Shown here: piece after piece, positions 53,626-63,497 of the stretch
Layout of the letters: every line of letters begins with the position of its first letter
Position numbering within the stretch: the stretch's first letter is position 1
Source of the DNA: Proteobacteria bacterium 005FR1
GTDB taxonomy: Bacteria > Pseudomonadota > Gammaproteobacteria > Pseudomonadales > Cellvibrionaceae
DNA length: 64,000 nucleotides
Direction: 5' to 3'
NCBI GenBank assembly: GCA_026192395.1
Contig: WACF01000001.1
Location: 2,168,309 to 2,232,308 of the forward strand
Notes under the pieces: generated by a model
What the model saw: the letters and a program-made list of their open reading frames with translations, nothing else
Told to the model about the DNA's origin: nothing
Database searches by the model: none
Translations under genes and position numbers: made by a program

Positions 53626-55284
53626 CTACTTCGACAACAACAGCAATCCACTCACGGTATTCCCATCCAGCCCCGTAAGCACAAAGAAATCATCCCGCCC
53701 ATCACCATTCATCTCCCAGGCAAATAGATCTGCCTGACTCTGATCAGCGATGGTCATTCCGCGTTGGTAGGGAATCATCAGATCCGGCTTTCGACCTTGA
53801 ATCCGCTGCAAGTCCCGATTGGCGCTACTGGCGGGACTCGCAAGGACTGCACCCAGATCGTAATCGTAGTTGTCCTTGTCACGGCGAAAATCTGACTGTC
53901 CCAGGAAGCGCTGCTCACCTTTTTCGTCGATAACGTTGCTGTAGATAGCTAGCGAATCTTTATCGATCACGGCGAGTTCAAACGGCGATTCGGCGCCATC
54001 GAGCTGAGCACGCGTTGCGCGAACCACCTTCTGAATACCGGGTTCGGCTTCAATCGCCGAGTTGACCAAATCCACCGACCGCAGAATGGAAGGAAACTTC
54101 ACGCTCAGAGTCACCTTGCGGTGCGGGCGACTGGCGAAGCGATCGCCCTGGTTTTTGTAGACGAAGGTTTCCACCTCGACGCTGCCGGAAATCGCCAACC
54201 ACAAGAATAGATTGGCGAGCGAGATATCTTCGATCCGCATCAACCAGAGATCCTTGCGGTCGTCTCCATCTTCATCGCGCAGTGATATGGCCAATACGTT
54301 GCCGCTCGATTTCAGAATCTGCCGGGGCTTGTCCATGTTGACGCCGGAGTCTGTGCCACCGAAGACGGTTACCTTGCCACCCTCGCGAACGAGCACATCC
54401 TCGATGTTGTCCCCATCGATGTCCTCCATCTCGATCTCGTAGGTGTAGGCGAGCAGCCCGCTGAGATTCGAGTAGTCGACATTATCGAAATCGACTTCAC
54501 CGACGCGCTCTTGCAGCGCTTTCAGATCGACACTGTAGCTTGGTCCATGTGGGAAACTACCGTCGACTTTCGCCAGGAAGACATCGATGCTTTCTTCACT
54601 GCTCGCCACCAGATCATTGCGCTGATCGTTGTTGACATCGCGGATGTTCATCTCCGGGATTCGCACCCGCTGCCCTACTTGCGACGAGAGGTCGTCGCCC
54701 GCCGACAATCGTGAGTAATTGAGGAGTCGGCTGCGCACTTGCAAAGCATTGCCATAGCGGCCGTCCGCTGACTGCAGGTAGATATGCATCTCGCCCTGGC
54801 CGGGAATCAGCAGGTCAGCGCGTTTATCACCGTTGATATCGCGGACGAAGTTCATCGGATAACTGCCGGCGGGAAGCGATCCCGAAAGGTGGTCGAGCAA
54901 GGTGATCGGCTTGCCGAATCTGCCTTCGGTAAGCGACCAGGCCTGAACCTGCCCGCCATCGATCAGCGCCAGGATGCGCTGGCGATCGCCTGCTGCATCC
55001 AGCGTCCAGCCGGCAGCATTGCCGGGAAGCTCGATGGAGGTATCCGGTTTGGAAAAGTCGAAGGCCTTGTCCGATTTCTTCTGTAAGTAGACCGACAGGC
55101 GATTGTCCGCAGCGGCGAGCAAGTCCTGCAATCCGTCGCCGTTGAAGTCAGCAGGCTGAATCCGGTTGGTAGCTTCGAGGGAAAAAGGAATCGCGGCATA
55201 GTCCTGCTCTGCGCTGGCGACGGAGTGACCCAGCATTAGCAAGCCAAAGGCAAAAGCACAATGTTTTCGCAGTGATCTGATCAT
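53626..55284 (-). CDS. Exported FG-GAP/VCBS repeat protein (second of the pair)
   Basis: 552 residues with a signal peptide (ending ASA), and at least six DxNxDGxxD-type repeats: DFNGDGLQDLL, DINGDKRADLL, DVNNDQRNDLV, DIDGDNIEDVL, DEDGDDRKDLW, EMNGDGRDDFF. These form a beta-propeller in which each blade carries a calcium-like loop. Predicted periplasmic or surface protein. It overlaps its neighbour's stop by four bases, so it is the last gene of the operon that starts at 60110. No enzyme motif. Confidence 0.85.
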   Translation of the reverse strand: MIRSLRKHCAFAFGLLMLGHSVASAEQDYAAIPFSLEATNRIQPADFNGDGLQDLLAAADNRLSVYLQKKSDKAFDFSKPDTSIELPGNAAGWTLDAAGDRQRILALIDGGQVQAWSLTEGRFGKPITLLDHLSGSLPAGSYPMNFVRDINGDKRADLLIPGQGEMHIYLQSADGRYGNALQVRSRLLNYSRLSAGDDLSSQVGQRVRIPEMNIRDVNNDQRNDLVASSEESIDVFLAKVDGSFPHGPSYSVDLKALQERVGEVDFDNVDYSNLSGLLAYTYEIEMEDIDGDNIEDVLVREGGKVTVFGGTDSGVNMDKPRQILKSSGNVLAISLRDEDGDDRKDLWLMRIEDISLANLFLWLAISGSVEVETFVYKNQGDRFASRPHRKVTLSVKFPSILRSVDLVNSAIEAEPGIQKVVRATRAQLDGAESPFELAVIDKDSLAIYSNVIDEKGEQRFLGQSDFRRDKDNYDYDLGAVLASPASSANRDLQRIQGRKPDLMIPYQRGMTIADQSQADLFAWEMNGDGRDDFFVLTGLDGNTVSGLLLLSK

Positions 55285-56891
55285 GGTTGTGATACCAGGA
55301 CTGTCACGGAATTCTGATGACGCAGCAGGAAATCGCTGGCGCCATCCTTGTTGAGATTTCGCGGAATCACTGATTGGATCAGGTGCAGGGGGACAAAGCG
55401 CCAGACCGGCTCGGAGGCCGGTTGCAGATCCGGCCCGATGCTTCTGGCGATGAGCGCGCCGGCTTGGTCCAGGCCGACCATTTCATTGCGGCCGTCAGCA
55501 TCTACGTCCGCGGAGAAATTCAGGCGCTCCACCAGTCCGCGGGCATTCTCGGCGGAGAATTTGTCTTCGATCTTCGCAGTAGGCCGTTGTGAGAAGGGCA
55601 AGCCCTTGCCGCCTTCCCCATCTGCCTGTCCGGTGTTCCCGTTGCCAGACAAAGCATTGCCCGCATAAATCAGAGTCGTCCGGAGCATGCTGCCACTTCG
55701 CAGCGCTTCTACCGCCGCCAGACCGTAATAGCTGACGATCAGTTCGGGCACTTGGTCACGGTTCAGATCCCGCAGGCTGACCTGGACTTGATAGCCGGAG
55801 AAGCGCATGACCTGGTCCGGCGCTGCGAAGTTGAACTTGCCAGCGCGGTTGGCGAAGAAAAGTACATTGGTCTGATCGCTGCCTCGGGAGTTCAGGAGGA
55901 GCAAATCGCCAAGCCCATCGCCATTGAAATCAGCGGCGACTATTTCGTCCGTTGCATTCAGCTCATGCTGCCATTCGGACTCGGCTTTCCCATTTTCCAG
56001 GCGAAGCGCATTGAAGCGAAGCTTGTCTGTGCCGGCGTCACTCTCGCCTTGTGGGTGATCGAGATAAACGAATTCAAACTCAGGGCCGCGGTTGAGTTGA
56101 ACCGGATTCAGTGCAGCGAGCCAGTGTTCCACCTCGAGTATGCTGTTGTTTTCGTCGAAGCGATCCCAGCCCTGGTCGCCAGGGCTATTTGAGCTGCGCT
56201 TGGGTAACAGCTCCGCGAAGGGGCTGGGCGAATTGACGGAGAAGCTCAGACCTTCGGCAAAGGAGACATCGAAACGAATGTCGGTGTCCGACTCCCGGCG
56301 TGGATCGCGATGGGGTCGGGGCAGTTCGACGACCGATGGAAAGCTGCCGTCGCCCTTACCCAGAAACAGCGAATATTGCTGACGCCCGGGCAAGAGCAGG
56401 TCGGCAATGCCATCGGCGTTGTAATCCTGCGCCCTGCCGAGAAAGGGGAAGGATTTGCGCTCGGGGATGGTAGCGAGAAAATCGAAATCGAAAAGCTTTT
56501 GCAGATTACCCGCGTATCCCTCTTTGCGGCTGGAGTAGCTGTAGGCGCCGCTTCGAGTGAGAAGAATCAGTTCTTCACCTGCTTCTTCGCGAATGTCAGC
56601 GAGAGCAAAGGCCACAATGTCCTTTTTCACTTCGATGCGTTGCGCAGGCTTGCCGGAGAAGTGGCCATTCGCGCCTTGCGGGAAAACCAGCAGTTCGCGA
56701 CCGCGATCGTCGCTCCAGACAGCGACCAGCAGATCCTGACGTCCGTCGCCATCGAGATCGGCCGTTATCTGGTCGGTAATCGTTTCTTCCAGTTCGATGA
56801 CCGATGCCTGGTAGCGCGGCGCAGCGAGGGACGCAGAGGCGAACACTGCGCCGGCGGCAAATAGCAGGGCAGGCTTGAAAAGCTTGCTCAT
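55281..56891 (-). CDS. Exported FG-GAP/VCBS repeat protein (first of the pair)
   Basis: 536 residues, signal peptide (ending SLA), six repeats of the same kind: DLDGDGRQDLLV, DYNADGIADLLL, DFNGDGLGDLL, DLNRDQVPELIV, DVDADGRNEMV, NLNKDGASDFLL. It is a paralogue of the next gene in layout, though not obviously a recent copy. One base separates it from the PDZ gene. The pair could form a dimer or ligand platform; function unknown. Confidence 0.85.
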   Translation of the reverse strand: MSKLFKPALLFAAGAVFASASLAAPRYQASVIELEETITDQITADLDGDGRQDLLVAVWSDDRGRELLVFPQGANGHFSGKPAQRIEVKKDIVAFALADIREEAGEELILLTRSGAYSYSSRKEGYAGNLQKLFDFDFLATIPERKSFPFLGRAQDYNADGIADLLLPGRQQYSLFLGKGDGSFPSVVELPRPHRDPRRESDTDIRFDVSFAEGLSFSVNSPSPFAELLPKRSSNSPGDQGWDRFDENNSILEVEHWLAALNPVQLNRGPEFEFVYLDHPQGESDAGTDKLRFNALRLENGKAESEWQHELNATDEIVAADFNGDGLGDLLLLNSRGSDQTNVLFFANRAGKFNFAAPDQVMRFSGYQVQVSLRDLNRDQVPELIVSYYGLAAVEALRSGSMLRTTLIYAGNALSGNGNTGQADGEGGKGLPFSQRPTAKIEDKFSAENARGLVERLNFSADVDADGRNEMVGLDQAGALIARSIGPDLQPASEPVWRFVPLHLIQSVIPRNLNKDGASDFLLRHQNSVTVLVSQP

Positions 56892-56892
56892 A

Positions 56893-57873
56893 TCAGCGCT
56901 CCGTGGAGGGGGCTTCCTCTACCAATTCTCCGTAGCCGGTGCCGAAGCTGAAAAGGCCCAGCAGGCGGATGGTCCGCTCGCCCTGCTCGCGCTCGTAGGA
57001 AAACAGCGGGAAGAGCACGAAATCGAGTAGAGAGAACTCCACTCGCTCCGGCGAGAGGGAGGACTGGTAATTGAACAGGGGCCACAGGCCCAGTGAACTG
57101 AGGCGACGCTCTGGCTCCCATAGCCGGACCGACACTTCGTTCAGTGTGTCGGCCTCAGACTGAGCAATGACGCCCAAGTTCAGCCGCTCGCCCAACGGTC
57201 GGCTGTGCAGTTCGTCCACCAGCCCCTGGGCCGTGGTGATCGGTTGATCGTCCACGCTGAGTATCATGTCACCTTTACTCAGCCCCTCGGCTGCCAGCGG
57301 GCTTTCCGGGAACAGTTCCACGATCCGGGCAACGGTGCGCTGCCGACCGCTCTTCAGAGTGGCCAGCTCGGTCACGTAACCGGCCCGGCTGCGCACCGGG
57401 TCGACGCGATAGAGCTCTTCAGGGGCCGAGGCGATTCGCTGGCGCGGTCGCGGCAGCGTGGCTTCGAAGACGGTCGTGCCCCGCCGCACCCGGGCGACAA
57501 ACTGGTCGGCCTCGCTGCCGCGGGCCATCGCGGCCAGCGCGTCCGGCTCATTCGTTTCGACACCGTTCACTGACAGGAGCACGTCGCCGGAGCGGATTCC
57601 CGCCGCTTCGGCAGCACTGCCTCCGCGCACGGCGCGAACTCTCAGCCCCGGCAGCACCGCCAGGTTTTCCAGCGAGTCGCTTTCGTTGCGCGCCACATCC
57701 ATGCCGAAGTCCAGTTGCCCGGCTTCAGGCTCGGCAAAGGTCATGTCCTCGGGTGAGAGATTGACGTGGGGTGGCGTGGTCACCGGCTCGGTGGAGACGC
57801 AGCCGGTCAAGGTCAAGACGCCTGTTACTGCCAGCACGGTGGCTGCTCGCCACTGGCGCAAACCATTTGTCAT
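56893..57873 (-). CDS. Lipoprotein with two PDZ domains
   Basis: 326 residues. Lipobox LTGC (C25). PDZ1 near 70-145 (VRAVRGGSAAEAAGIRSGDVLLSV) and PDZ2 near 175-240 (ELFPESPLAAEGLSKGDMILSV). The rest has no protease triad. PDZ modules bind C-termini or barrels, so it may tether the two exported FG-GAP proteins or sense them. It overlaps the permease by four bases. Confidence 0.85.
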   Translation of the reverse strand: MTNGLRQWRAATVLAVTGVLTLTGCVSTEPVTTPPHVNLSPEDMTFAEPEAGQLDFGMDVARNESDSLENLAVLPGLRVRAVRGGSAAEAAGIRSGDVLLSVNGVETNEPDALAAMARGSEADQFVARVRRGTTVFEATLPRPRQRIASAPEELYRVDPVRSRAGYVTELATLKSGRQRTVARIVELFPESPLAAEGLSKGDMILSVDDQPITTAQGLVDELHSRPLGERLNLGVIAQSEADTLNEVSVRLWEPERRLSSLGLWPLFNYQSSLSPERVEFSLLDFVLFPLFSYEREQGERTIRLLGLFSFGTGYGELVEEAPSTER

Positions 57874-58727
57874 AAACGCCTCCTGCCAATCACCAGCATG
57901 GCGATGATGAACAGCACCATTGCCTGCGGGACGGGAATCCAGATATTGAGCTGCTGAACAGTGGGGTCGATCAGCACATCGGAATAGCCGCGTACGATGC
58001 GCGCGACCTCGCCGAGGTACGATTCGTCTATCAGCGAGGGCTGAAAGCTCGCATAAAGATAATGCGCTCCATCGCCCAGCGTGCTCTTGAATACATCAAG
58101 CACCAGCGCAAACCCCACTGCCAGCCCGACCGCCTGCGTAGCGGAACGGGCGGAAGCAGAGATGAGCAGCCCCAAGGCGAGCGCAGCAGGCAAGGGCAGG
58201 ATCGCCAACAGTAGTCCCGCGCGGATTTCCTCGCGGATCATCGCTTCGTCGATGATCTCGAAGCCGTCTTCCACCACCGGCCCCAGCTCCCAGAACCAGA
58301 CGCTGAACAGCCAGGAGACAGCCAGCACCGCAAGCAGGGAAAGCAAGGCAAATGCGTGCACGATGATCAGCTTCGCTGCCAGCAGTGCGCGGCGGCTGAT
58401 CCGGCGGATAATCAGGTGACGAACCACGCCGCTGTCCCGATCCACCGCAAAGCTGTAGGCCGCGTAGGCGATGAATACCAGGTAAAGCAGTGTCAGACCG
58501 GTGGCAAAGCCATCCACCAGGAAACCGTAACCATTGGCGACTTCCTCCCCCGCGGCGTTCAGAGTGAAGGCCGCCGCATCCTCGCCAGCGGTAAGCCGGG
58601 CGAGTGCAAGCCGCAAGGCCACCGCCGCCGCTGGCAAGGCGGCCAGCAGCCAGGGAGTGGTGCTGCGCAATGTGGCGAAGCTCTCCACCCGCAGGGCGGT
58701 GAGAAAACCGGGTCCGGGATTAGTCAT
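57870..58727 (-). CDS. ABC-2 type permease
   Basis: 285 residues from the ATG 58725-58727, with GAGGTGG just before. Six membrane helices with a large extracellular loop after TM1 and a conserved cytoplasmic start (DSGVVRHLIIRRISRRALLAAKLI). The fold is NosY/GldF-like. Overlaps the ATPase by 8 bases, so they form one transporter. Confidence 0.85.
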   Translation of the reverse strand: MTNPGPGFLTALRVESFATLRSTTPWLLAALPAAAVALRLALARLTAGEDAAAFTLNAAGEEVANGYGFLVDGFATGLTLLYLVFIAYAAYSFAVDRDSGVVRHLIIRRISRRALLAAKLIIVHAFALLSLLAVLAVSWLFSVWFWELGPVVEDGFEIIDEAMIREEIRAGLLLAILPLPAALALGLLISASARSATQAVGLAVGFALVLDVFKSTLGDGAHYLYASFQPSLIDESYLGEVARIVRGYSDVLIDPTVQQLNIWIPVPQAMVLFIIAMLVIGRRRL

Positions 58728-59652
58728 GACCACCTCGTCCGGTTACTTCGCGGAACAGGGCGTCCAGTGAGCTTCGTTGAGGACGCAGTTCGAACACATC
58801 AATGCCGGCGGTGACCAGCGCCCGGTTGACGGCGGCGGCGCTGATGTCGCGCAATTCGCAGACAAGTCCGGATTGGCTTTCTCCGCAGACGGTGAGACCT
58901 TCCATCTCTTCGAGAAGCGCTCGCGCCCGCACCTGGTCGCCGGTAGCGAGAGCCAGGCGAGCATGCCGCCCGCCGAGCAGAGTCTCCACCGAGTCGGACA
59001 CCGCGATTCGCCCCTGATGCAGAATCGCCAGGTGCGAGCAGACCTGCTCCAGATAGGAAAGCTGATGGCTGGCAAGCATGAAGGCGATGCCCCGCTCCCG
59101 GTTTAATCTGGCGATCAGTTCGAGCAGGTCGTCAACGCCGCCCGCGTCCAGGCCGTTGAAGGGCTCATCGAGCAAAAGAAAGCAGGGATCGCCCACCAGC
59201 GCCTGAGCAATAGAGGTTCGGCGTCGATTGCCGAGCGAGAGCTGGCGGACTTTGAAGTCGTGGTAGCGCTCGATCCCCAGCAGCTTTTCCAGGCCCGCGA
59301 GATCGTGGGTTGGCGCACCGGTGAGAAGAGCGGCATGCCGCAGGGTTTCGCCCACGGTCAGATGCGGATGCAGGCAGGGCTCATCGAAGACGACCGCCAC
59401 TTTGCCGGCACAGCGGTGCAGGGCGGCTGGCGCCAGACCCAGCACGGACACCTCGCCACCATCGTAGGGGAGCAGGCCGAGGATGCATTGCAGCGTGGTC
59501 GTCTTGCCCGCACCGTTCAGCCCCACCAGGCCGTGAATGGCGCCGGGCGCGAGTTGCAGATCGACGCCGCGCAATACCTCGTGCCCGCCATAGCGCTTGC
59601 GCAAGCCGTCGACGGTCAGGGGGCTGGCCTTTGCGCTCACGGCCTGATTCAT
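58720..59652 (-). CDS. ABC transporter ATPase (NatA/CcmA type)
   Basis: 310 residues. Walker A GLNGAGKTT, signature LSLGNRRRT (variant of LSGGQ), Walker B LLLDEPFNGLD, and the switch His ASHQLS. The Q-loop position is occupied by VFDEP. An extra C-terminal domain (235-310) is typical of NatA/NosF-like exporters. ATG 59650-59652 overlaps the zinc-ribbon gene stop by four bases. Confidence 0.92.
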   Translation of the reverse strand: MNQAVSAKASPLTVDGLRKRYGGHEVLRGVDLQLAPGAIHGLVGLNGAGKTTTLQCILGLLPYDGGEVSVLGLAPAALHRCAGKVAVVFDEPCLHPHLTVGETLRHAALLTGAPTHDLAGLEKLLGIERYHDFKVRQLSLGNRRRTSIAQALVGDPCFLLLDEPFNGLDAGGVDDLLELIARLNRERGIAFMLASHQLSYLEQVCSHLAILHQGRIAVSDSVETLLGGRHARLALATGDQVRARALLEEMEGLTVCGESQSGLVCELRDISAAAVNRALVTAGIDVFELRPQRSSLDALFREVTGRGGHD

Positions 59653-60110
59653 GAGCGCTTTCGACGTACTTCGTACAATTCGCAGCCGCAGCGGGTGCAA
59701 GGTTTAACGGTTGCGGTGCCCTCCACCAGGCGGATCTTGCCGCAGCTGACGCAGACCAGTTCGGCATCAGTGGCCTTTTCGCCGGCCATCAAGCGGTTAT
59801 CGCCATGCTGCAGATACTGATTCAGTTTGGTCCAGTCCACATTCGTCGGATTGGCCGCTCGCAGCAGCCACTGAGAGGCGAAGTCTTCCAGCGCCTGCGT
59901 TTCGCCCTGCAGGTCCTTCCAGAAGGTTTTGACGCCGTGAATATCCGAGCGGATGTATTCACGAATCAGGGCCGCTTTGCGTTCGGCCAGATCTTCCACG
60001 TCGAGCTCGAGATTGACCAGTTCTTCCACTTCCTCGCGGAAACTGTCGCGCAGCCTCTCCAGCGGGTTTTTCTCCTCCGGGGGCTTTTGATAATCGTCGG
60101 GATCTGTCAT
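59649..60110 (-). CDS. Zinc-ribbon protein of the DUF1451 (YbeL) family
   Basis: 153 residues: helical N-terminal region, then a zinc ribbon with CVSCGK and CTRCGC. E. coli YbeL lies next to leuS in the same way. It starts the ABC/PDZ/FG-GAP operon and is translationally coupled to the ATPase; whether it belongs to the system or is only the first cistron is unclear. Confidence 0.85.
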   Translation of the reverse strand: MTDPDDYQKPPEEKNPLERLRDSFREEVEELVNLELDVEDLAERKAALIREYIRSDIHGVKTFWKDLQGETQALEDFASQWLLRAANPTNVDWTKLNQYLQHGDNRLMAGEKATDAELVCVSCGKIRLVEGTATVKPCTRCGCELYEVRRKRS

Positions 60111-60164
60111 GAGCGCTCCTGAAGCGAACTGGCTGAACGCGCCACAAAGGCGCGGCGGTTTGAG

Positions 60165-60170
60165 TATAAT
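60165..60170 (+). promoter_or_regulatory. Possible -10 element of leuS
   Basis: A perfect TATAAT, 164 bases before the leuS ATG. No good -35 is seen at the proper distance (CCACAA), so it is weak evidence. Confidence 0.35.
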
Positions 60171-60333
60171 GGCGGACTTTCGAATCCTTGATCAATAGCC
60201 CGCGAGTTGCTTTCGCAGCTCCGTCGCACCGCTCCCCGGATCAGGCGCCTGCCAGGCTTCGCTGCAAACGGCCCTGGGACTGGCCCCCCGGGGCAATCAG
60301 ACCCGCAATCTCGCTGCACAGGTTATCACCACA

Positions 60334-62958
60334 ATGGAAGAGCTCTACCACCACGCCGTCATCGATGCTGAAGCCCAGGAATACTGGGAGAGCCACAAGA
60401 GCTTCGAAGTGAAGGAGGACCCGGCGAGGGAAAAGTTCTATTGCCTGTCCATGTTCCCCTATCCCAGCGGTCGTCTGCACATGGGACACGTGCGCAACTA
60501 TACCATCACCGATGTGATCGCCCGCTATCAGCGCATGCAGGGCAAGAACGTACTGCACCCCATGGGCTGGGACGCCTTCGGCCTGCCGGCGGAAAACGCC
60601 GCGATTCAGAACAAGACTGCGCCCGCGGCCTGGACCTATTCCAACACCGACTACATGCGTCGGCAGCTGAAGCAGCTCGGCTTCGGGCTGGACTGGAGTC
60701 GCGAGTTCGCGACCTGCAAGCCGGATTACTATCGCTGGGAGCAGTGGTTTTTTACCCGCCTCTACGAGAAAGGCCTCGCCTACAAGAAAGTCTCCGCGGT
60801 GAACTGGTGCCCCAATGACCAGACCGTGCTCGCCAACGAGCAGGTAATCGACGGTCACTGCTGGCGCTGCGACAGCCAGGTGGAACGCAAGGAGATTCCC
60901 CAGTGGTTCATCCGCATCACCGCCTACGCGGACGAACTGCTGAAAGACCTGGATCAGCTGGAAGGCTGGCCGGAACAGGTCAAGACCATGCAGCGCAACT
61001 GGATCGGCAAGAGCCGCGGCGTGGACATGAGTTATGATCTCGCCACCCCCACCGCCGGCATCGACAAGGTGGACATCTATACCACCCGCCCGGACACCCT
61101 GATGGGGGTGACCTACATGTGCGTGGCCGCGGGACATCCGCTGGCTTTGGCGGTGGCGGAAAACAATCCGCAGCTCGCCGAGTTTATCCACGAGTGCAAG
61201 GCGCAGTCGGTGGCGGAAGCCAGCATGGCCGTACTGGATAAGAAAGGCATGGACACCGGCCTCAAGGCGGTTCACCCCCTCACCGGACGGGAGATCCCTA
61301 TCTGGGTTGCCAACTATGTGCTGATGGAATACGGCTCCGGCGCGGTAATGGCAGTGCCCGGCCACGATCAGCGGGACTGGGAATTCGCCCGTCAGTACGA
61401 GCTGCCCATCGAGCAGGTGGTAGCACCCGCACCCGACAGCACTGCCCACTGCGATCTGGAAAAGGAAGCCTTTGTGGAAAAAGGCATTCTGATCAACTCC
61501 GGCGAATTCGACGGCCTGAATTTCAAGAAAGCCTTCGATGCAATCGCCAAGCGATTGGAAGCGGAAGGCCGTGGCAAGGTCACGACCAACTATCGCCTGC
61601 GCGACTGGGGTGTATCCCGTCAGCGCTACTGGGGCGCGCCAATTCCGATGCTGTATTTAATGGATGGTCAGGAAATTCCGGTTCCCGCCGACCGGCTGCC
61701 GGTGCTGCTGCCGGAAGACGTGGTGATGGACGGTGTTCAGTCGCCCATCAAGAAGGACGAAGACTGGCGTAAGACCGAAATAAACGGCCAGCCCGCCGAG
61801 CGGGAAACCGATACCTTCGACACTTTCATGGAGTCTTCCTGGTATTACGCCCGCTTTACCTGCCCGCAATATAAGGAAGGAATGCTCGACAAGGCCGCCG
61901 CGGACTACTGGTTGCCGGTGGATCAGTATGTGGGCGGTATCGAGCATGCCATTCTGCATCTGCTCTACGCGCGCTTCTTCCACAAACTGATGCGCGACGA
62001 AGGTTTGGTCAGCTGCGACGAGCCCTTCAACCGCCTGCTTTGCCAAGGCATGGTGCTGGCCAACTCCTTCTACAAGTTCAACGAGAACGGCACCCGCGAG
62101 TGGATCAACCCGCAGGTGGTGGATTTCGAAAAGGACAGCAAAGGCAAGATCATCAAGGCCGTGCACGCGCAAACCGGCGAGGAGTTGGAGATCGGCGGCA
62201 CCGTGAAGATGTCCAAATCCAAGAACAATGGCATCGATCCGCAGGATATCGTCGCGCAGTTCGGCGCGGACACCGTGCGACTCTACACCATGTTCACCTC
62301 GCCGCCCGACCAGACCCTGGAGTGGACCGACAGCGCGGTGGAAGGCGCCTACCGCTTCCTGCGCAAGCTCTGGAAGAACGTTCACGGCCACCTGGAAGCG
62401 AGCAGCGGCGGCGTTCCCACCATCGCCGCGGTGGACACGAGCAAGCTCGACAAAAATCAGATCGACCTGCGCCGTAAAACCCACGAAACGATCGCCAAGG
62501 TCAGCGACGACTACGGGCGCCGGCAAACTTTCAATACCGCCATCGCCGCGGTCATGGAGTTGCTCAACGAGGTCAACAAACTCGCTGACCACTCCAGCCC
62601 GGAAAACCTGGCCGTGGAGCGCGAAGCGCTGCGTTCAGCCATCCTGCTGCTTGCGCCGATCGTCCCGCACATCTGCCATAAACTCTGGGAGAACCTCGGC
62701 GAACAAGGCCCGGTGATCGATGCACCCTGGCCACAGGTGGATGAAGCGGCGCTGGTGCGCTCGGAAATCCAGATCGCTGCACAGGTGAACGGCAAGGTAC
62801 GCGCCCAGTTGGATGTACCCGCTGATGCGGACAAGTCCACCATGGAGAAGATTGCGCTGGCCGATGCCCGGGTCCAGAAATATCTGGAAAACATGCAGGT
62901 GGTGAAAGTGATCGCCGTGCCCGGCAAACTCGTCAACATCGTGGTCAAGCCGCAATGA
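60334..62958 (+). CDS. leuS: Leucyl-tRNA synthetase
   Basis: 874 residues, class I synthetase. HIGH motif as HMGH in [19 protein letters not shown] in [10 protein letters not shown]; editing domain with [12 protein letters not shown] (Thr-rich) near 250 and the Asp in [13 protein letters not shown]. Anticodon and C-terminal domains intact. Links to lptE by a 4-base overlap and to holA, the common gammaproteobacterial order. Confidence 0.97.
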   Translation: MEELYHHAVIDAEAQEYWESHKSFEVKEDPAREKFYCLSMFPYPSGRLHMGHVRNYTITDVIARYQRMQGKNVLHPMGWDAFGLPAENAAIQNKTAPAAWTYSNTDYMRRQLKQLGFGLDWSREFATCKPDYYRWEQWFFTRLYEKGLAYKKVSAVNWCPNDQTVLANEQVIDGHCWRCDSQVERKEIPQWFIRITAYADELLKDLDQLEGWPEQVKTMQRNWIGKSRGVDMSYDLATPTAGIDKVDIYTTRPDTLMGVTYMCVAAGHPLALAVAENNPQLAEFIHECKAQSVAEASMAVLDKKGMDTGLKAVHPLTGREIPIWVANYVLMEYGSGAVMAVPGHDQRDWEFARQYELPIEQVVAPAPDSTAHCDLEKEAFVEKGILINSGEFDGLNFKKAFDAIAKRLEAEGRGKVTTNYRLRDWGVSRQRYWGAPIPMLYLMDGQEIPVPADRLPVLLPEDVVMDGVQSPIKKDEDWRKTEINGQPAERETDTFDTFMESSWYYARFTCPQYKEGMLDKAAADYWLPVDQYVGGIEHAILHLLYARFFHKLMRDEGLVSCDEPFNRLLCQGMVLANSFYKFNENGTREWINPQVVDFEKDSKGKIIKAVHAQTGEELEIGGTVKMSKSKNNGIDPQDIVAQFGADTVRLYTMFTSPPDQTLEWTDSAVEGAYRFLRKLWKNVHGHLEASSGGVPTIAAVDTSKLDKNQIDLRRKTHETIAKVSDDYGRRQTFNTAIAAVMELLNEVNKLADHSSPENLAVEREALRSAILLLAPIVPHICHKLWENLGEQGPVIDAPWPQVDEAALVRSEIQIAAQVNGKVRAQLDVPADADKSTMEKIALADARVQKYLENMQVVKVIAVPGKLVNIVVKPQ

Positions 62959-63476
62959 TGCGAGGCGTTCTGTTTGCATTCGGCGCCGCATTGCTGCTGA
63001 CCGCCTGCGGCTGGCATCTGCGCGGCACGGTGACCTTGCCTGAGGGGCTCGATTCGGTGCATCTGAACAACCTGTCGGATGCACAACTCCTCGGCCGCAC
63101 ACTGGAGCAGTTGCTGGTAGCCAATGGTGTGGAACTAAGCCGACCCGCTTCAGCGCAGCTGACGATCAATCTGATCGACTATGAGGAGGATCGCCGGGTA
63201 GTCGCGATCGGGGACAATACGCTGGTCACCGAATACGAGTTGATCGCCACCGCCGATTTCAGCGTCGAAGATTCAGAGGGCGGAATCATACTGCCGCCGA
63301 GCGATGTCTCAGTGATTCGCTCTTATCAGTTCGACCAGGACAATGTGCTGGGGATGGAGGAGGAACAGCAGCTGATCCTCACGGAAATGCGTCGGGAAAT
63401 CGCACAGAGTATCGTTCGCCGTCTGCGCTTTCTCAACCTTGAGCCGAATGCACCCGCCGCGGCGCTGCAACCTTAA
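62955..63476 (+). CDS. lptE: LPS-assembly lipoprotein LptE
   Basis: 173 residues. Signal peptide and lipobox LLTAC followed by GWHLRG, the LptE N-terminus. LptE plugs the LptD barrel in the outer membrane for LPS export. The start overlaps leuS by four bases; a second ATG is directly after it. holA follows by 21 bases. Confidence 0.93.
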   Translation: MMRGVLFAFGAALLLTACGWHLRGTVTLPEGLDSVHLNNLSDAQLLGRTLEQLLVANGVELSRPASAQLTINLIDYEEDRRVVAIGDNTLVTEYELIATADFSVEDSEGGIILPPSDVSVIRSYQFDQDNVLGMEEEQQLILTEMRREIAQSIVRRLRFLNLEPNAPAAALQP

Positions 63477-63497
63477 CGACAGCGAGAGTAACTGCCC

